A stretch of DNA of 64,000 nucleotides from positions 2,298,001 to 2,362,000 of the forward strand of contig NZ_CP007440.1 of NCBI RefSeq assembly GCF_001579845.1, written 5' to 3'. How positions within the stretch are numbered: the stretch's first letter is position 1; every line of letters starts with the position of its first letter. The stretch is from Rhodoplanes sp. Z2-YC6860. Its GTDB lineage: Bacteria > Pseudomonadota > Alphaproteobacteria > Rhizobiales > Xanthobacteraceae. A program made the position numbers and the translations under genes. Shown here piece after piece: positions 34,411 to 42,473 of the stretch. The notes below the pieces were generated by a model. The model had not been told where the DNA came from. It saw nothing but the letters and a program-made list of their open reading frames with translations, and did not search any database.

Positions 34411-34441
34411 AAACAAAAACCCCGTCTGTGGGAGACAGGGT
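34411..34441 (-). terminator. Intrinsic terminator, minus strand
   Basis: ACCCTGTCT / AGACGGGGT stem on the minus strand followed by TTTTTGTTTTTG. No gene was identified directly upstream of it, only repeat-containing sequence. Confidence 0.7.
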
Positions 34442-34461
34442 CTTCGCTGAATGGCCGAGCC

Positions 34462-34518
34462 ATCGCTCTCAGGCCGCCGCGCCGAAATCATCACACTGCT
34501 CCAAGCAAAACAAAAGCC
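34462..34518. repeat. Diverged direct repeat, copy 1
   Basis: About 57 bp matching 35095-35150 with a handful of substitutions; both contain GCCGCCGCGCCGAA and TCCAAGCAAAACAAA. On the minus strand each ends with codons for DFGAAA and a stop (QCDDFGAAA in this copy), so they look like two copies of one small-gene 3' end. Confidence 0.75.
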
Positions 34519-34804
34519 CCGTCGAAGACAGTGAACCGAGCTTTCGTGCGCGTGCTCGCGGGAGCTGCAGTCGCTCTTCGGCGACTTTCGATCGAACGAA
34601 AACGGTTTGGCTTTGGCTGAGGCCTTTCGCGAAAAAGTATGGGCAGTTGGCAAGCGCTTTGTTGAGCTCGTGTGCGGGTCGCGCGACCATAACGGCCGCT
34701 GGGGCGCCGCGGCGGGTCATCGCGCAGGCTGTGCACAAGTACGCCGCTGCCCTCTTTTGACGTAATTGCTTTCGTACTCCATCAGAGGAAAGCAGACCCT
34801 GTGA

Positions 34805-35074
34805 ATGAAAATTGTTCCGGGCGATTATCCGCACCTTCTCGAATGGCACTCTTCGCACTGCATCTCGCTCGCGGATGCGTGCGCCACACCGCGTGTCAAG
34901 AAGATGTTGCGGCTTTTGGCGGTAGACTTCGCACTCGAAGCTGAGCTGCTAAGGCGGGAGATGCGTACGACGGCTCAGGATCTTTTGTCGCGTGTAGTCA
35001 GAGACCGATTGCAACTCGACTCATTGTCGTCCGCCCGCGTCCCCAAGCTGACCGCGCCTTCGCCCACACCCTGA
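34805..35074 (+). CDS. 89-residue helical protein
   Basis: An 89-residue protein, MKIVPGDYPHLLEWHSSHCI then SLADACATPRVKKMLRLLAV and a second helix. The EWH..HC...ADAC.TP...K.LR.LAVD pattern looks like a conserved short protein. Function unknown. It sits between the two copies of the 57-bp repeat. Confidence 0.6.
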   Translation: MKIVPGDYPHLLEWHSSHCISLADACATPRVKKMLRLLAVDFALEAELLRREMRTTAQDLLSRVVRDRLQLDSLSSARVPKLTAPSPTP

Positions 35075-35094
35075 GATGATTTGTGAGAGAAGGG

Positions 35095-35150
35095 ATCGCT
35101 CTCAAGCCGCCGCGCCGAAGTCTTCCCACTGGTCCAAGCAAAACAAAGCC
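35095..35150. repeat. Diverged direct repeat, copy 2
   Basis: Second copy of the repeat at 34462-34518. On the minus strand this copy encodes DQWEDFGAAA and a stop. The two copies flank the 89-residue gene. Confidence 0.75.
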
Positions 35151-35509
35151 GCCCGATAAAATGGCGAAGCCTTCGTGCGGTGGTCGTCACCCCGGGCGAC
35201 AAAAATGATGATCCACACGCTGGGCTTAATTTTAAAGAGATGCCGCCACGGAGGAGGCGGGGTCGGAGGCCTTGGGGTATCCGGGAACCTCCAGCAGAAA
35301 CAGAAGCTGCTTGAAGCGCGGCGGATTATCCGAGAAAGAGCGAGGCTTCACCACACGAAAAGCCCCGCCAGCTGTGGCGAGGTTTTCGCATTTGTGTGGG
35401 CCAGGGGCGCAGCAGCCCACAGGGGGCGGGCTTCGCGTTGCAGCATATTGCGACATGGGTGCTTTAGGAGCGGTCGTCAGTGCCGGCATCACGATTGGCA
35501 GCGCCATCG

Positions 35510-35606
35510 GATGCTTGATAAGCAAAATCCGGCCACCGCGTTATGGTGTGCACTCTTGACTTATGTCGCGTCGGAACAGATATCGCCGGCAGTTTCATCC
35601 CGGTGA
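35510..35606 (-). pseudogene. Recombinase-like N-terminal fragment; direct repeat of 38827-38922
   Basis: About 95 bp matches 38827-38922 in the same orientation, with a 27-bp exact block at 35565-35591. On the minus strand both encode a start like M(K/N)(L/V)PAISVPTR(H/R)KSR. In the 38.8-kb copy this leads into a recombinase-domain protein. Here the frame stops soon after, so it is a remnant. Confidence 0.75.
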
Positions 35607-35611
35607 CTCAA

Positions 35612-36205
35612 ATGGGCCGTTACAAAGATTACCAACGCGACTCGCGGCGGGGCGTTTTCGAAGATGATCAACCGGCCCCCATATCCGTCTCCGGTAGCCG
35701 GTTTGGCCGTGAGAGAGTGAGCGTTTCACAAACACCCGCGGTCGAAGCGGTTGTTAAGTGGTTCCAAGCGGAGAAGGGTTACGGCTTTGTCAGCGTAGAA
35801 GGGGGAGCTGAAGCTTTTATGCACGTACGCCAATTGGAGGCCGCGGGCCACCGGAGTGTCTCTGAGGGCGATAAGGTCAAGGTCCGAATTGCGCAGGGCC
35901 AGAAGGGCTCTGAGGTTACCGAGGTCGTTGAGGTGCTAGGATCGTCTGCGGTAGGTACTGCAGTTGAGCCGCCCCGCATCGGTTCTTCGACGGGCAATGA
36001 AAGCATTGGAACCGTGAAATTGTATAAAGCCGACAAGGGGTTTGGCTTTATCGAACAGGATGGTGGAGGAAAAGATGTCTTCGTCCGCGCCAAAGCACTG
36101 GCACGTGCGGGTTTAAGCGGAGTCGTTGCGGGCCAGCGGGTGCGGATGCAAATCGGCCACGGCCCGAAGGGACTAGAGGCTCTCTCCCTTGTGCTCTTAG
36201 ACTAG
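35612..36205 (+). CDS. Double cold-shock-domain protein
   Basis: A 197-residue protein with an N-terminal tail (MGRYKDYQRDSRRGVFEDDQ) and two cold-shock domains. The first (about 44-108) carries RNP1 KGYGFV and RNP2 AFMHV. The second (about 133-195) carries KGFGFI and VFVRA. Such tandem CspA proteins bind single-stranded nucleic acid and act as RNA chaperones. ATG at 35612 is chosen because upstream codons belong to the recombinase repeat. It is followed by a large hairpin at 36325. Confidence 0.92.
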   Translation: MGRYKDYQRDSRRGVFEDDQPAPISVSGSRFGRERVSVSQTPAVEAVVKWFQAEKGYGFVSVEGGAEAFMHVRQLEAAGHRSVSEGDKVKVRIAQGQKGSEVTEVVEVLGSSAVGTAVEPPRIGSSTGNESIGTVKLYKADKGFGFIEQDGGGKDVFVRAKALARAGLSGVVAGQRVRMQIGHGPKGLEALSLVLLD

Positions 36206-36324
36206 ACCACGACCGTGAATAGCAAAGTGTCGTATGGCGGAAATGGTGAACGTCCCGGCCCGGCCAAAGTGAGCGCACCTGTTGGGCCACTCCGGGGACG
36301 GATGCGACTTTCTGAGACACGCAA

Positions 36325-36355
36325 GCGCCCGACCAACGGTAAGTTGGCCGGGCGC
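36325..36355. terminator. GC-rich hairpin between convergent genes
   Basis: GCGCCCGACCAAC pairs with GTTGGCCGGGCGC, leaving one mismatch and a five-base loop. No T-run follows on either strand, so termination is plausible but not certain. It lies between the converging cold-shock and DUF892 genes. Confidence 0.5.
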
Positions 36356-36390
36356 CCTGCGTATTAGTCTATCCACTGGGTCGGTAGAAA

Positions 36391-36894
36391 CTACGCTGCC
36401 TTGCGGTTGATGTTGCTCTCCGCGAGCGTAGTCAGCTTCTTATCAGTGGCTTTCTCCTCATCGAGGTTCTGCTGGAACAGAGCGGCGCAATCGCTGCGGC
36501 CGAGTTGCTTGGCCCAGGCGATGAGAGTGCCGTAGCGCGTAATCTCGTAGTGCTCGACTGCTTGCGCGGCTGCTATCAGGGCCGCATCGAGCACGCGCGG
36601 ATCGTCGACCTCGCCGGTGACGTCTTCGGTCTCGTCGATGATTCCATCGATCGCAGGACAATCGACGCCTGATGGCTCCTTGCCAAGGAGACGGAACACC
36701 TCGTCCAATCGCCGCACCTGACCCTTGGTCTCTGCGAGATGGCTCTCGAAGCCCTGGCGCAGCGCCGGATCGCCGGCTTGCTCGATCATGTCCGGTAGCG
36801 CTTTCACAATCTGATTTTCAGCGTAGTAGATGTCGCGCAGCGTGTGCACGAACAGGTCATCCATGTTCTTGATGTCCTTTGTGAAGAGGCCCAT
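36391..36894 (-). CDS. DUF892 (YciE/YciF-like) ferritin-fold protein
   Basis: A 167-residue DUF892 protein. It starts MGLFTKDIKNMDDLFVHTLR and has the di-iron type helical bundle with DIYYAENQIVKALP, SHLAETKGQVRRLDEVF, AAQAVEHYEITRYGTL and QQNLDEEKATDKKL. Members are stress-induced proteins with a ferritin-like fold. No partner gene of the usual YciG/catalase type adjoins it. Confidence 0.9.
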   Translation of the reverse strand: MGLFTKDIKNMDDLFVHTLRDIYYAENQIVKALPDMIEQAGDPALRQGFESHLAETKGQVRRLDEVFRLLGKEPSGVDCPAIDGIIDETEDVTGEVDDPRVLDAALIAAAQAVEHYEITRYGTLIAWAKQLGRSDCAALFQQNLDEEKATDKKLTTLAESNINRKAA

Positions 36895-37114
36895 GCAGAG
36901 TTCCTTTCTTTGTCGGCGATAACGACGCGCCTATCCGCGTCCGCTCGCCGGGCCAACGTGCCACCACAGAGCCCGTTCCCCTATCACCCAACTGGGGATC
37001 AGCTTAAAGTTTTGGTGCGCTATCTAATTCGCAAGCCCGCGCAAGCAGGGTCTTGGCCGACGAAACATGCCATCGCCGCGGGATGTGTGTCGCGCCAGCT
37101 CGACGACGCTGCGT
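36895..37114. other. Intergenic stretch between DUF892 and AI-2E genes
   Basis: About 220 bp upstream of the DUF892 gene. Nothing recognisable apart from the expected promoter region for that gene. Confidence 0.4.
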
Positions 37115-38257
37115 TCAAGTGTCACTGTCGGCGCCGGCGTTTATTTTGCTGCTCCTTAGTACCCATTCACGCCACACGGTGAGCAGCAATGCCATGATGA
37201 CCGGACCGACAAACAAACCCATCAGACCGAAGCTGGCGAGACCACCGAAGACACCGATGAACGCATACAGAAATGGTAGCCGTGCCGCGCCGCCGACAAG
37301 CGTTGGCCAGACAAAATGATCTCCGCAAAGCATCACAATGACACCCCAGCCGAATAAGGCAGCGGCGGCTGCCCCGCTACCGCCGGTAAAAAGAAGTGTT
37401 GCGGCGGCGACTGAAAACACCGCCCATGCGCCGAACGGGAGCATCGCGAACGCTATCGTAAGGACGGTGAACAGGGTGGGGTTTGAAACGCCTGCTAAAA
37501 TGTAGCCAACGCCAATGAGTAAGCCTTCGGCAGTCGCAACGATCACGGTACCGTTCATTGTGCCTCGAATTGCGACGACAGACTTCTCGACCAGTTGCTC
37601 TCCAGGTTCTCCAAGAATGCGATCCGCCGTCACTAAGAAATGGCGAGCTATCCCTTCGCCATGCCGCAGCAGCACGAACAGCACCATCAAAGACATGAAG
37701 AGCAAGAACAGGCGTTGAATCAATTGACTGCCAAATGCCGTAAGAAAGCTGTTAGCGCTGTCAACGTTCAAGCTTTGCAGCCAGGCTGCGGCGGATTCGG
37801 GTTTGGCCAAATTCTCTCGCCACCATTGCGCGATCTGCGTCGCTGCAATCGGCAGGTGATCGACCCATTCCGGGACATTTATCCCAGTATCGTGAGCGCG
37901 CTTAATAAGGTCGCTCAGAACACCGCTCTGCTCAGCCAGCTGATACAGGGTCAGAGACAGCGGAAAAACAATAATCAACGTGACGAGAAGGGTGAACAGC
38001 AACGCGCTGAGGTTCGACGGACCGTGCGACATCCACCGGGCCACCTTGATGTAAAGTGGCCACAGAGAAATCGCGAGCATTACTGACCAAATCAACGCGG
38101 GCAGGAAGTGAAACGCGGTCCAGATGGAGGCGGCTAGCAGCAAAAGCGCGAACACCGCTCTGGCGGCTTTTCGCGTTGCAGGATGTATCGGGAGAGGCTG
38201 AGCCGCCTCTGTGGCCTTTAATCGGCTCGCGGCAACGTGTTGCGCCTTTCGTGTCAT
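37115..38257 (-). CDS. AI-2E (PerM/YdiK) family transporter
   Basis: A 380-residue inner-membrane protein of the AI-2E transporter family. About eight hydrophobic helices are visible, beginning ARAVFALLLLAASIWTAFHF. The family signatures RGTMNGTVIVATAEGLLIGVG and the C-terminal block FLYAFIGVFGGLASFGLMGLF.GP are present. Members export signalling molecules or act as Na+(Li+)/H+ antiporters; substrate is not evident. The gene is single. Confidence 0.9.
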   Translation of the reverse strand: MTRKAQHVAASRLKATEAAQPLPIHPATRKAARAVFALLLLAASIWTAFHFLPALIWSVMLAISLWPLYIKVARWMSHGPSNLSALLFTLLVTLIIVFPLSLTLYQLAEQSGVLSDLIKRAHDTGINVPEWVDHLPIAATQIAQWWRENLAKPESAAAWLQSLNVDSANSFLTAFGSQLIQRLFLLFMSLMVLFVLLRHGEGIARHFLVTADRILGEPGEQLVEKSVVAIRGTMNGTVIVATAEGLLIGVGYILAGVSNPTLFTVLTIAFAMLPFGAWAVFSVAAATLLFTGGSGAAAAALFGWGVIVMLCGDHFVWPTLVGGAARLPFLYAFIGVFGGLASFGLMGLFVGPVIMALLLTVWREWVLRSSKINAGADSDT

Positions 38258-38320
38258 GCCGCGTGCCTGGCTGGGAGCCCCTGAACGGGAGCTCTATCCC
38301 ACGCCTTGGCTTCGGATGCG

Positions 38321-38524
38321 CTAGTGCGCGCCAGCAATGCAGTTTTTAATCCAACGATCCTTCTTGATCAGATGAACGCCAAATTTCATATGGCTCGCCC
38401 GCTCCTTGCATTGCGCTTTCTTGGCTGTATAAGCATTCCGCGGAGCAGCGGATGCATCCGGCGCGGTCACGCATATTGCGCCAGCTAGCGCGACAATCAT
38501 TGCTACGCACCCTAACAGCCTCAT
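38321..38524 (-). CDS. 67-residue secreted protein
   Basis: A 67-residue exported protein with a clear signal peptide (MRLLGCVAMIVALAGAICV, cleaved near SAA) and a short basic mature part with two cysteines (KKAQCKERASHMKFG and WIKNCIAG). GGGAGGCG precedes the ATG on the minus strand. It resembles PsiF-like small periplasmic proteins, but this is uncertain. Confidence 0.65.
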   Translation of the reverse strand: MRLLGCVAMIVALAGAICVTAPDASAAPRNAYTAKKAQCKERASHMKFGVHLIKKDRWIKNCIAGAH

Positions 38525-38609
38525 AATCGCCTCCCGTTTTCGCATTCGCGCTGCCGTTTAATCCCCGGGCTTATACTTTGTTCCCGGCGCCTGAGGGGGC
38601 CTGTTGTCC

Positions 38610-38915
38610 CTAAGAGGGCAACATCTCGCCGCTCTCTATTGCGCGAGCCCGCGCGAGCACGTTCAAAATCGATGACACGTGCCATTGGCCGCCGCGTGCC
38701 GATCTAATGCCGCGTTGATTGAGCGCGCTGGCCATTTCACGCAGCGTTGCCGCACCGGTGCTGCGGATTGCTTGAATGATTGGAAGCAATTCCGCCACGA
38801 ATTCATCGGCTGACGTGCTCTGAACGGATGCTTCATCATCAAAATCCAACCACCGCGTTATTGGGCGCGCTCTTGACTTACGTCGCGTCGGAACAGATAT
38901 CGCCGGCACATTCAT
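38610..38915 (-). CDS. Small recombinase-domain protein (serine-recombinase C-terminal type)
   Basis: A 101-residue protein. Residues 40-95 read ELLPIIQAIRSTGAATLREM then ALNQRGIRSARGGQWHVSSI, the DNA-binding recombinase domain that follows the catalytic part of serine recombinases. The catalytic domain is absent. The first 30 residues (NVPAISVPTRRKSRARPITR) are repeated in decayed form at 35510-35606. It may be a stand-alone DNA-binding protein or the tail of a lost recombinase. Confidence 0.65.
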   Translation of the reverse strand: MNVPAISVPTRRKSRARPITRWLDFDDEASVQSTSADEFVAELLPIIQAIRSTGAATLREMASALNQRGIRSARGGQWHVSSILNVLARARAIESGEMLPS

Positions 38916-38922
38916 CCGGTGA
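38827..38922. repeat. Direct repeat of 35510-35606
   Basis: Second copy of the ~95-bp repeat; the 27-bp exact block is at 38882-38908. It overlaps the start of the recombinase-domain gene. The two copies are 3.3 kb apart in direct orientation and flank the cold-shock, DUF892 and AI-2E genes. Confidence 0.75.
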
Positions 38923-39132
38923 GCGTGTGTCGGGGCGCAACCCGCAATTGGACAAGCAGGCTGACGAAAAGTCAGGCCTCGGGCTCGGGCAGTTGACCGG
39001 TACAGACGTTCGGCGAGAACGAGGCCTAGTGGAACTTGACAGGGGCGGGCCCGTTATTAGTTCCACAACCGTTCGCACAGCCCTGAATAGCGGCTGTTTT
39101 CGTTCATTCGATAACCGACCCGGCGCCGAGTA

Positions 39133-40062
39133 GTGGTCGACTATCAAAGGCTTTTCGAGGGCTCACCCGCTCTGTTCCTTGTGCTCGGCGCCGATGAGAG
39201 CTTTCCTATCTTGGATGCAAGCAACGTCTATCTGCAGGCGACGCACACGCGTCGCGACGCGATTGTGGGTCGGCCCCTTTTCGAAGTGTTTCCCGATAAT
39301 CCAGACGACCCCTCGGCGACGGGTATCTTGAATCTTAAGGCGTCCCTCAAGAGGGTCCTTGCCGAAGGACAACCGGACGCGATGGCTGTGCAGAGATACG
39401 ACGTCCGCCGCCCCGACGGGGAGTTTGAGGAGCGTTACTGGTCGCCGATCAACGCACCCGTGAAAGGGGCGGATGGCCAGCTGCAGTACATCATGCACCG
39501 GGTCGAAGACGTCACTGAGATCTCTCGACACGACCCCCTGACCCCGCACGCGGATGAGGCGATGCGGCTCGACGTCATGCTGCGGGCGCAGGAACTTCAG
39601 GAGGCAAACCGCCAGCTTCGGGAGGTCATAGAACAATTCCAGGCGGTCTACGATCAGGGGCTATTCGCCGCTCGCCTCCGTCCTGACGGTACGGTCCTCG
39701 ACATCAACAGGTCCGCGCTCGAAGTTTGCGGCTTCAAACGGGAGGATGTCTTAGACCGGCCGTTCTGGGAGTGCGGGTGGTGGAATCGCTCGCCGAAGGT
39801 GATGGCCTGGGTTCGACACGCAGTGCAGCAATCAATCGCCGGCGAGCCGTTCCGTGGCGAGTCACTCTATTTCTGGGGAGATGGCTCGGAACACATCGTC
39901 GATTTTGCTTGCATGCCGGTCCGAGACGCCTCCGGGCGCGTATGCGTCCACGGACGAAGGGGGGCCGCGATCCGTAATCCGGACGACGATTTTTTTGCCG
40001 TTTCGTCGGTTTACGACACTAATCCGAGTTCCGAACGGCAACGTCCGGTGCGCAACCGTTAA
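39133..40062 (+). pseudogene. PAS-PAS sensor protein, truncated by rearrangement
   Basis: A 309-codon frame with two PAS domains (about residues 5-130, ending HRVEDVTE, and about 165-270). The coiled linker LQEANRQLREVIEQF lies between them. In relatives a kinase or further signalling part follows, but here PAS similarity stops at about 39950 (VRDASGR) and the last 35 or so codons run antisense through an RlpA fragment. It is therefore a truncated sensor with no output domain. Confidence 0.75.
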
Positions 40063-40077
40063 AGCGCCCGGGTTCAT
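39958..40077 (-). pseudogene. RlpA (rare lipoprotein A) internal fragment
   Basis: Minus-strand codons read [20 protein letters not shown] then [18 protein letters not shown], the core of the RlpA double-psi beta-barrel. The fragment stops exactly where the PAS protein's similarity stops on the other strand, giving a sharp chimeric junction at about 39957. Confidence 0.8.
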
Positions 40078-40183
40078 ATTCCTTTGCCAAACCTAAATTA
40101 GGTACTCCATCTGTATCATTTTTAATAGGCGAATCTGCCCGAGTTCCACAACATCTGCCCAACAACAAAAGTTGGGATGGGCG

Positions 40184-40369
40184 ATGCCGTTCAAGATTGG
40201 GCCGTTGCGCAGCACGGTAGAGGGCTGCGGTTTTGCCATTGTAGACGACGCGGGAAAGCCACTCGTCACGTTCGAATATCCGACCATAGGCAAGGCAGAC
40301 AGGCCGCTGAAGCCGCCGAGCAGATGCTTAAGGACTGCTCGAAAATCACGCCGCATCGACGAGAGAGGT
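40184..40369 (+). pseudogene. Small gene broken by a frameshift
   Basis: The first frame reads MPFKIGPLRSTVEGCGFAIV then AGKPLVTFEYPT. A second frame resumes at about 40300 with QAAEAAEQMLKDCSKITPH and a stop. Joined, they would give a roughly 60-residue protein with the usual layout of short conserved proteins (beta hairpin then helix). A single indel near 40290-40305 would restore it. Confidence 0.55.
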
Positions 40370-40436
40370 AGGCCGCCTCAGTTGGCGACCTCTTTCGTTT
40401 AGATGCCTTGATTCTGTTCGTGTTGAAGCGGCAAGG

Positions 40437-40713
40437 CTAAAGGGCCCGGTACCCAAGCGCGGCCTGCTTCTTGCCGCTCGCCACGATCTGCAGCGCACCG
40501 TCCGGAAGCCTCTGTTGCAGGCCCGGCACGTCAGAGGCCGGTGCGTTCATCCAGCGGTCAACCTCTTCGAGTGTTCGCAAGATCACCGGCATCGTCTTGG
40601 GATGGATCGCGGCCACCTTAGTGTTCGGTTCCGAAGTTAGAAATCCGTACATGTCATTGGTGGTCTCGCTCTCTGACCTGCTGCGCCGATATCCATTTGG
40701 TCCAGATGCCTAC
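40437..40713 (-). pseudogene. SRAP (YedK/HMCES-like) C-terminal fragment
   Basis: Minus-strand codons give GIWTKWIS, then in a shifted frame ETTNDMYGFLTSEPN, then AAIHPKTMPVILRTLEEVDRW and a tail. This is the C-terminal half of the SOS-response-associated peptidase, which protects abasic sites in single-stranded DNA. The catalytic Cys2 half is absent and there is an internal frameshift, so this copy is dead. Confidence 0.8.
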
Positions 40714-40818
40714 GGAAAAGGCCAACGGCCGCTCTCATCAAGCGCGAGCCAGATATCGCCTCAGGCCGCCTTGTTGAAATCGCTTAACGATGTGAAAGGC
40801 ACGACGCAGCGGCGCTTG

Positions 40819-41007
40819 ATGTCGAGCCATCGCCTAGCGTTTCGTCTGCATTTCAACGGCGCGACCGAAGGATGGTTCTGGGACATCAATGCTCTGACGT
40901 TCGATCTGTGGTTGGTCGCCGTAATGTCCAGACACGCGGTAAGCTTAGAGAACGTCAAGGCGAAGCTTCGCGTTGCATTCAACGATGGTTTGAGACGCTA
41001 CCGTTGA
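40819..41007 (+). CDS. Possible 62-residue protein
   Basis: An ATG frame of 62 codons (MSSHRLAFRLHFNGATEGWF then LTFDLWLVAVMSRHA). The composition is protein-like, but there is no clear ribosome site and no family. The rest of 40714-41099 shows nothing. Confidence 0.3.
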   Translation: MSSHRLAFRLHFNGATEGWFWDINALTFDLWLVAVMSRHAVSLENVKAKLRVAFNDGLRRYR

Positions 41008-41099
41008 ATGCCCGTTCAGAAAATTCCTTGGAACGCAATGACTTAGGCGCGCATTCTTTCATCGGAAGGTGCAACGCCTTATCAACAAGGAAAAACACG

Positions 41100-41504
41100 A
41101 TGAAGAAGCTTTTGCTCACAGCTGCGATCGCTGGGTTGCTCATCGGCGGACCTGCGATGGCTCAGAACACGAACCAAAACAGCAGCCAGACTGGCAAGTC
41201 AGAGAACACGACCACTCAAAGCGATAGCAAGGTCGCGCCGAGCGGCGAACGACAGCGCGTCCGTAGCGACGCCACGATGCGCGATCGTGGTTCGATGGGC
41301 GAGCACGGCGAACGGCGCACGATGCGCGAGGGTGACCGTCGCGAACGCAGCAGCGTGAACGTTCGTATCGGGGGTGACGGCTATGGATACCGTCACCGGC
41401 ATCATCGTGGTTACTATGCCTATGGCGAGGGTTGCCGCACGATCGTAGTTAAGAAGCACTATCACGGCCGCACCATCGTCAAGCGGATTCGTCGCTGCGG
41501 CTAA
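41100..41504 (+). CDS. Secreted Arg/His-rich protein
   Basis: A 134-residue exported protein. The signal peptide MKKLLLTAAIAGLLIGGPAMA is followed by a low-complexity Asn/Ser/Thr part, an Arg-rich middle (RDRGSMGEHGERRTMREGD) and a Gly/Tyr/His-rich end (YGYRHRHHRGYYAYGEGC). Such sequences occur in small periplasmic proteins that may bind metal or polyanions. The gene is closed by a strong terminator 23 bp behind it. Confidence 0.75.
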   Translation: MKKLLLTAAIAGLLIGGPAMAQNTNQNSSQTGKSENTTTQSDSKVAPSGERQRVRSDATMRDRGSMGEHGERRTMREGDRRERSSVNVRIGGDGYGYRHRHHRGYYAYGEGCRTIVVKKHYHGRTIVKRIRRCG

Positions 41505-41526
41505 TCTGATTGAAGTACGAAGACGA

Positions 41527-41564
41527 GAAGCCCCGCTTATCGAAAGCGGGGCTTCTTCTTTTTT
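41527..41564 (+). terminator. Strong intrinsic terminator
   Basis: A 12-bp perfect stem GAAGCCCCGCTT / AAGCGGGGCTTC with a five-base loop, followed by TTCTTTTTT. Confidence 0.9.
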
Positions 41565-41624
41565 CACGCGCCTCGCGCGGCTCGCCTCAATCCCGCGATG
41601 GTCAGTGGCTGCCCGGCACAGTGA

Positions 41625-42455
41625 ACCCCAGTCAAGTTTGTAGTCAGGCGAAATCCACGCACTGTCGGCAAGCTCAGCGTCAGCACTCTTCAAGAAGGTT
41701 GGAAGAACGCCTGCGCCGGGATGGAGTTCGCAATCAACTTTGCCAAGAGCAATGCCGGCATTGTCAGCCCTGTGCTCTTGTCGTCACCTTTCATTCTCAT
41801 TGCGCTCGGCTACTACGGCCACACCCGCAGTTACAAAATCGCGCCCGATGAAGCAAAGCTGCTGCGGTACTGGCTGTTGGTCGCAAATGCAAAGGGTCGG
41901 TTTTCGCGCGGTTCGAGCGAGACAATCCTCGATCAGGATTTGGCGATTTCGAGGGATGGCGGTTCTGTAAACGATCTGATTGAACGGTTGCGTCAGCAAG
42001 CGGGCCGACTCGATGTCACGCCGGAAGAGTTGGAGGGCCGTAACGTCAGAAGCGCAGTCTTCAAAACGATGTTCCTCGCGTTCAAAGAAGCAGGTGCGAA
42101 GGACTGGACTTCCAATCTCGCAATCGCTGTCGATCACTCCGGAGCGCAGCACAGGATTCAGTTTCATCACATATTCCCAAAGGACTCGCTTAAGGGCATT
42201 TACGCGCAGCGTGAGGTCGATGACATCGCAAATCTTGCGTTCATCAGCGGTGACACCAATCGCAAGATCAGCAAGACGAAGTTCAAGGACTACTTGCCTG
42301 ACTTCATTAAGCGCATCGGCACCGAAGCGTTTGCCCATCAGTGCATTCCGCTGGACGACAATGTCCGCGAAGTCGATCAATACAAGAGCTTTTTAGCCGC
42401 CCGCCGCGCATCGATTGCAGAGCGGCTAAACGCATATCTCGGCGATCCTCTATAG
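41625..42455 (+). pseudogene. GmrSD-type (DUF262/DUF1524) endonuclease, 5' truncated
   Basis: The frame is open from 41625 with no start until ATG 41721. Upstream codons (KLSVSTLQEGWKNACAGMEF) continue the similarity, so the N-terminus was lost. What remains is the linker and the HNH/DUF1524 nuclease half with FHHIFPKDSLK and ANLAFISGDTNRKISK. GmrSD-like enzymes restrict modified phage DNA; the missing DUF262 part is the NTPase/sensor half. It marks the left edge of the defence island. An expressed short protein from 41721 (244 residues) is possible. Confidence 0.75.
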
Positions 42456-42473
42456 AGTTGAGGCAGAGATCGG

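Larger units (their letters stand above)
34267..34804. other. Intergenic stretch with terminator and repeat copy
   Basis: No intact gene is seen. It contains a minus-strand terminator (34411-34441) and the first copy of a 57-bp direct repeat (34462-34518). Confidence 0.5.
35075..35611. other. Intergenic stretch with two repeat copies
   Basis: No intact gene is seen. It holds the second copy of the 57-bp repeat and the first copy of the recombinase-type repeat. A 34-codon plus-strand frame starting at about 35455 (MGALGAVVSAGITIGSAIGC) has a glycine-zipper look but no known family. Confidence 0.45.

Noticed and set aside
34469-34858. 129-codon minus-strand frame as a gene
   Set aside because: Only its last codons (DFGAAA end) are shared with the repeat at 35095; the rest overlaps the start of a better plus-strand gene and looks non-coding.
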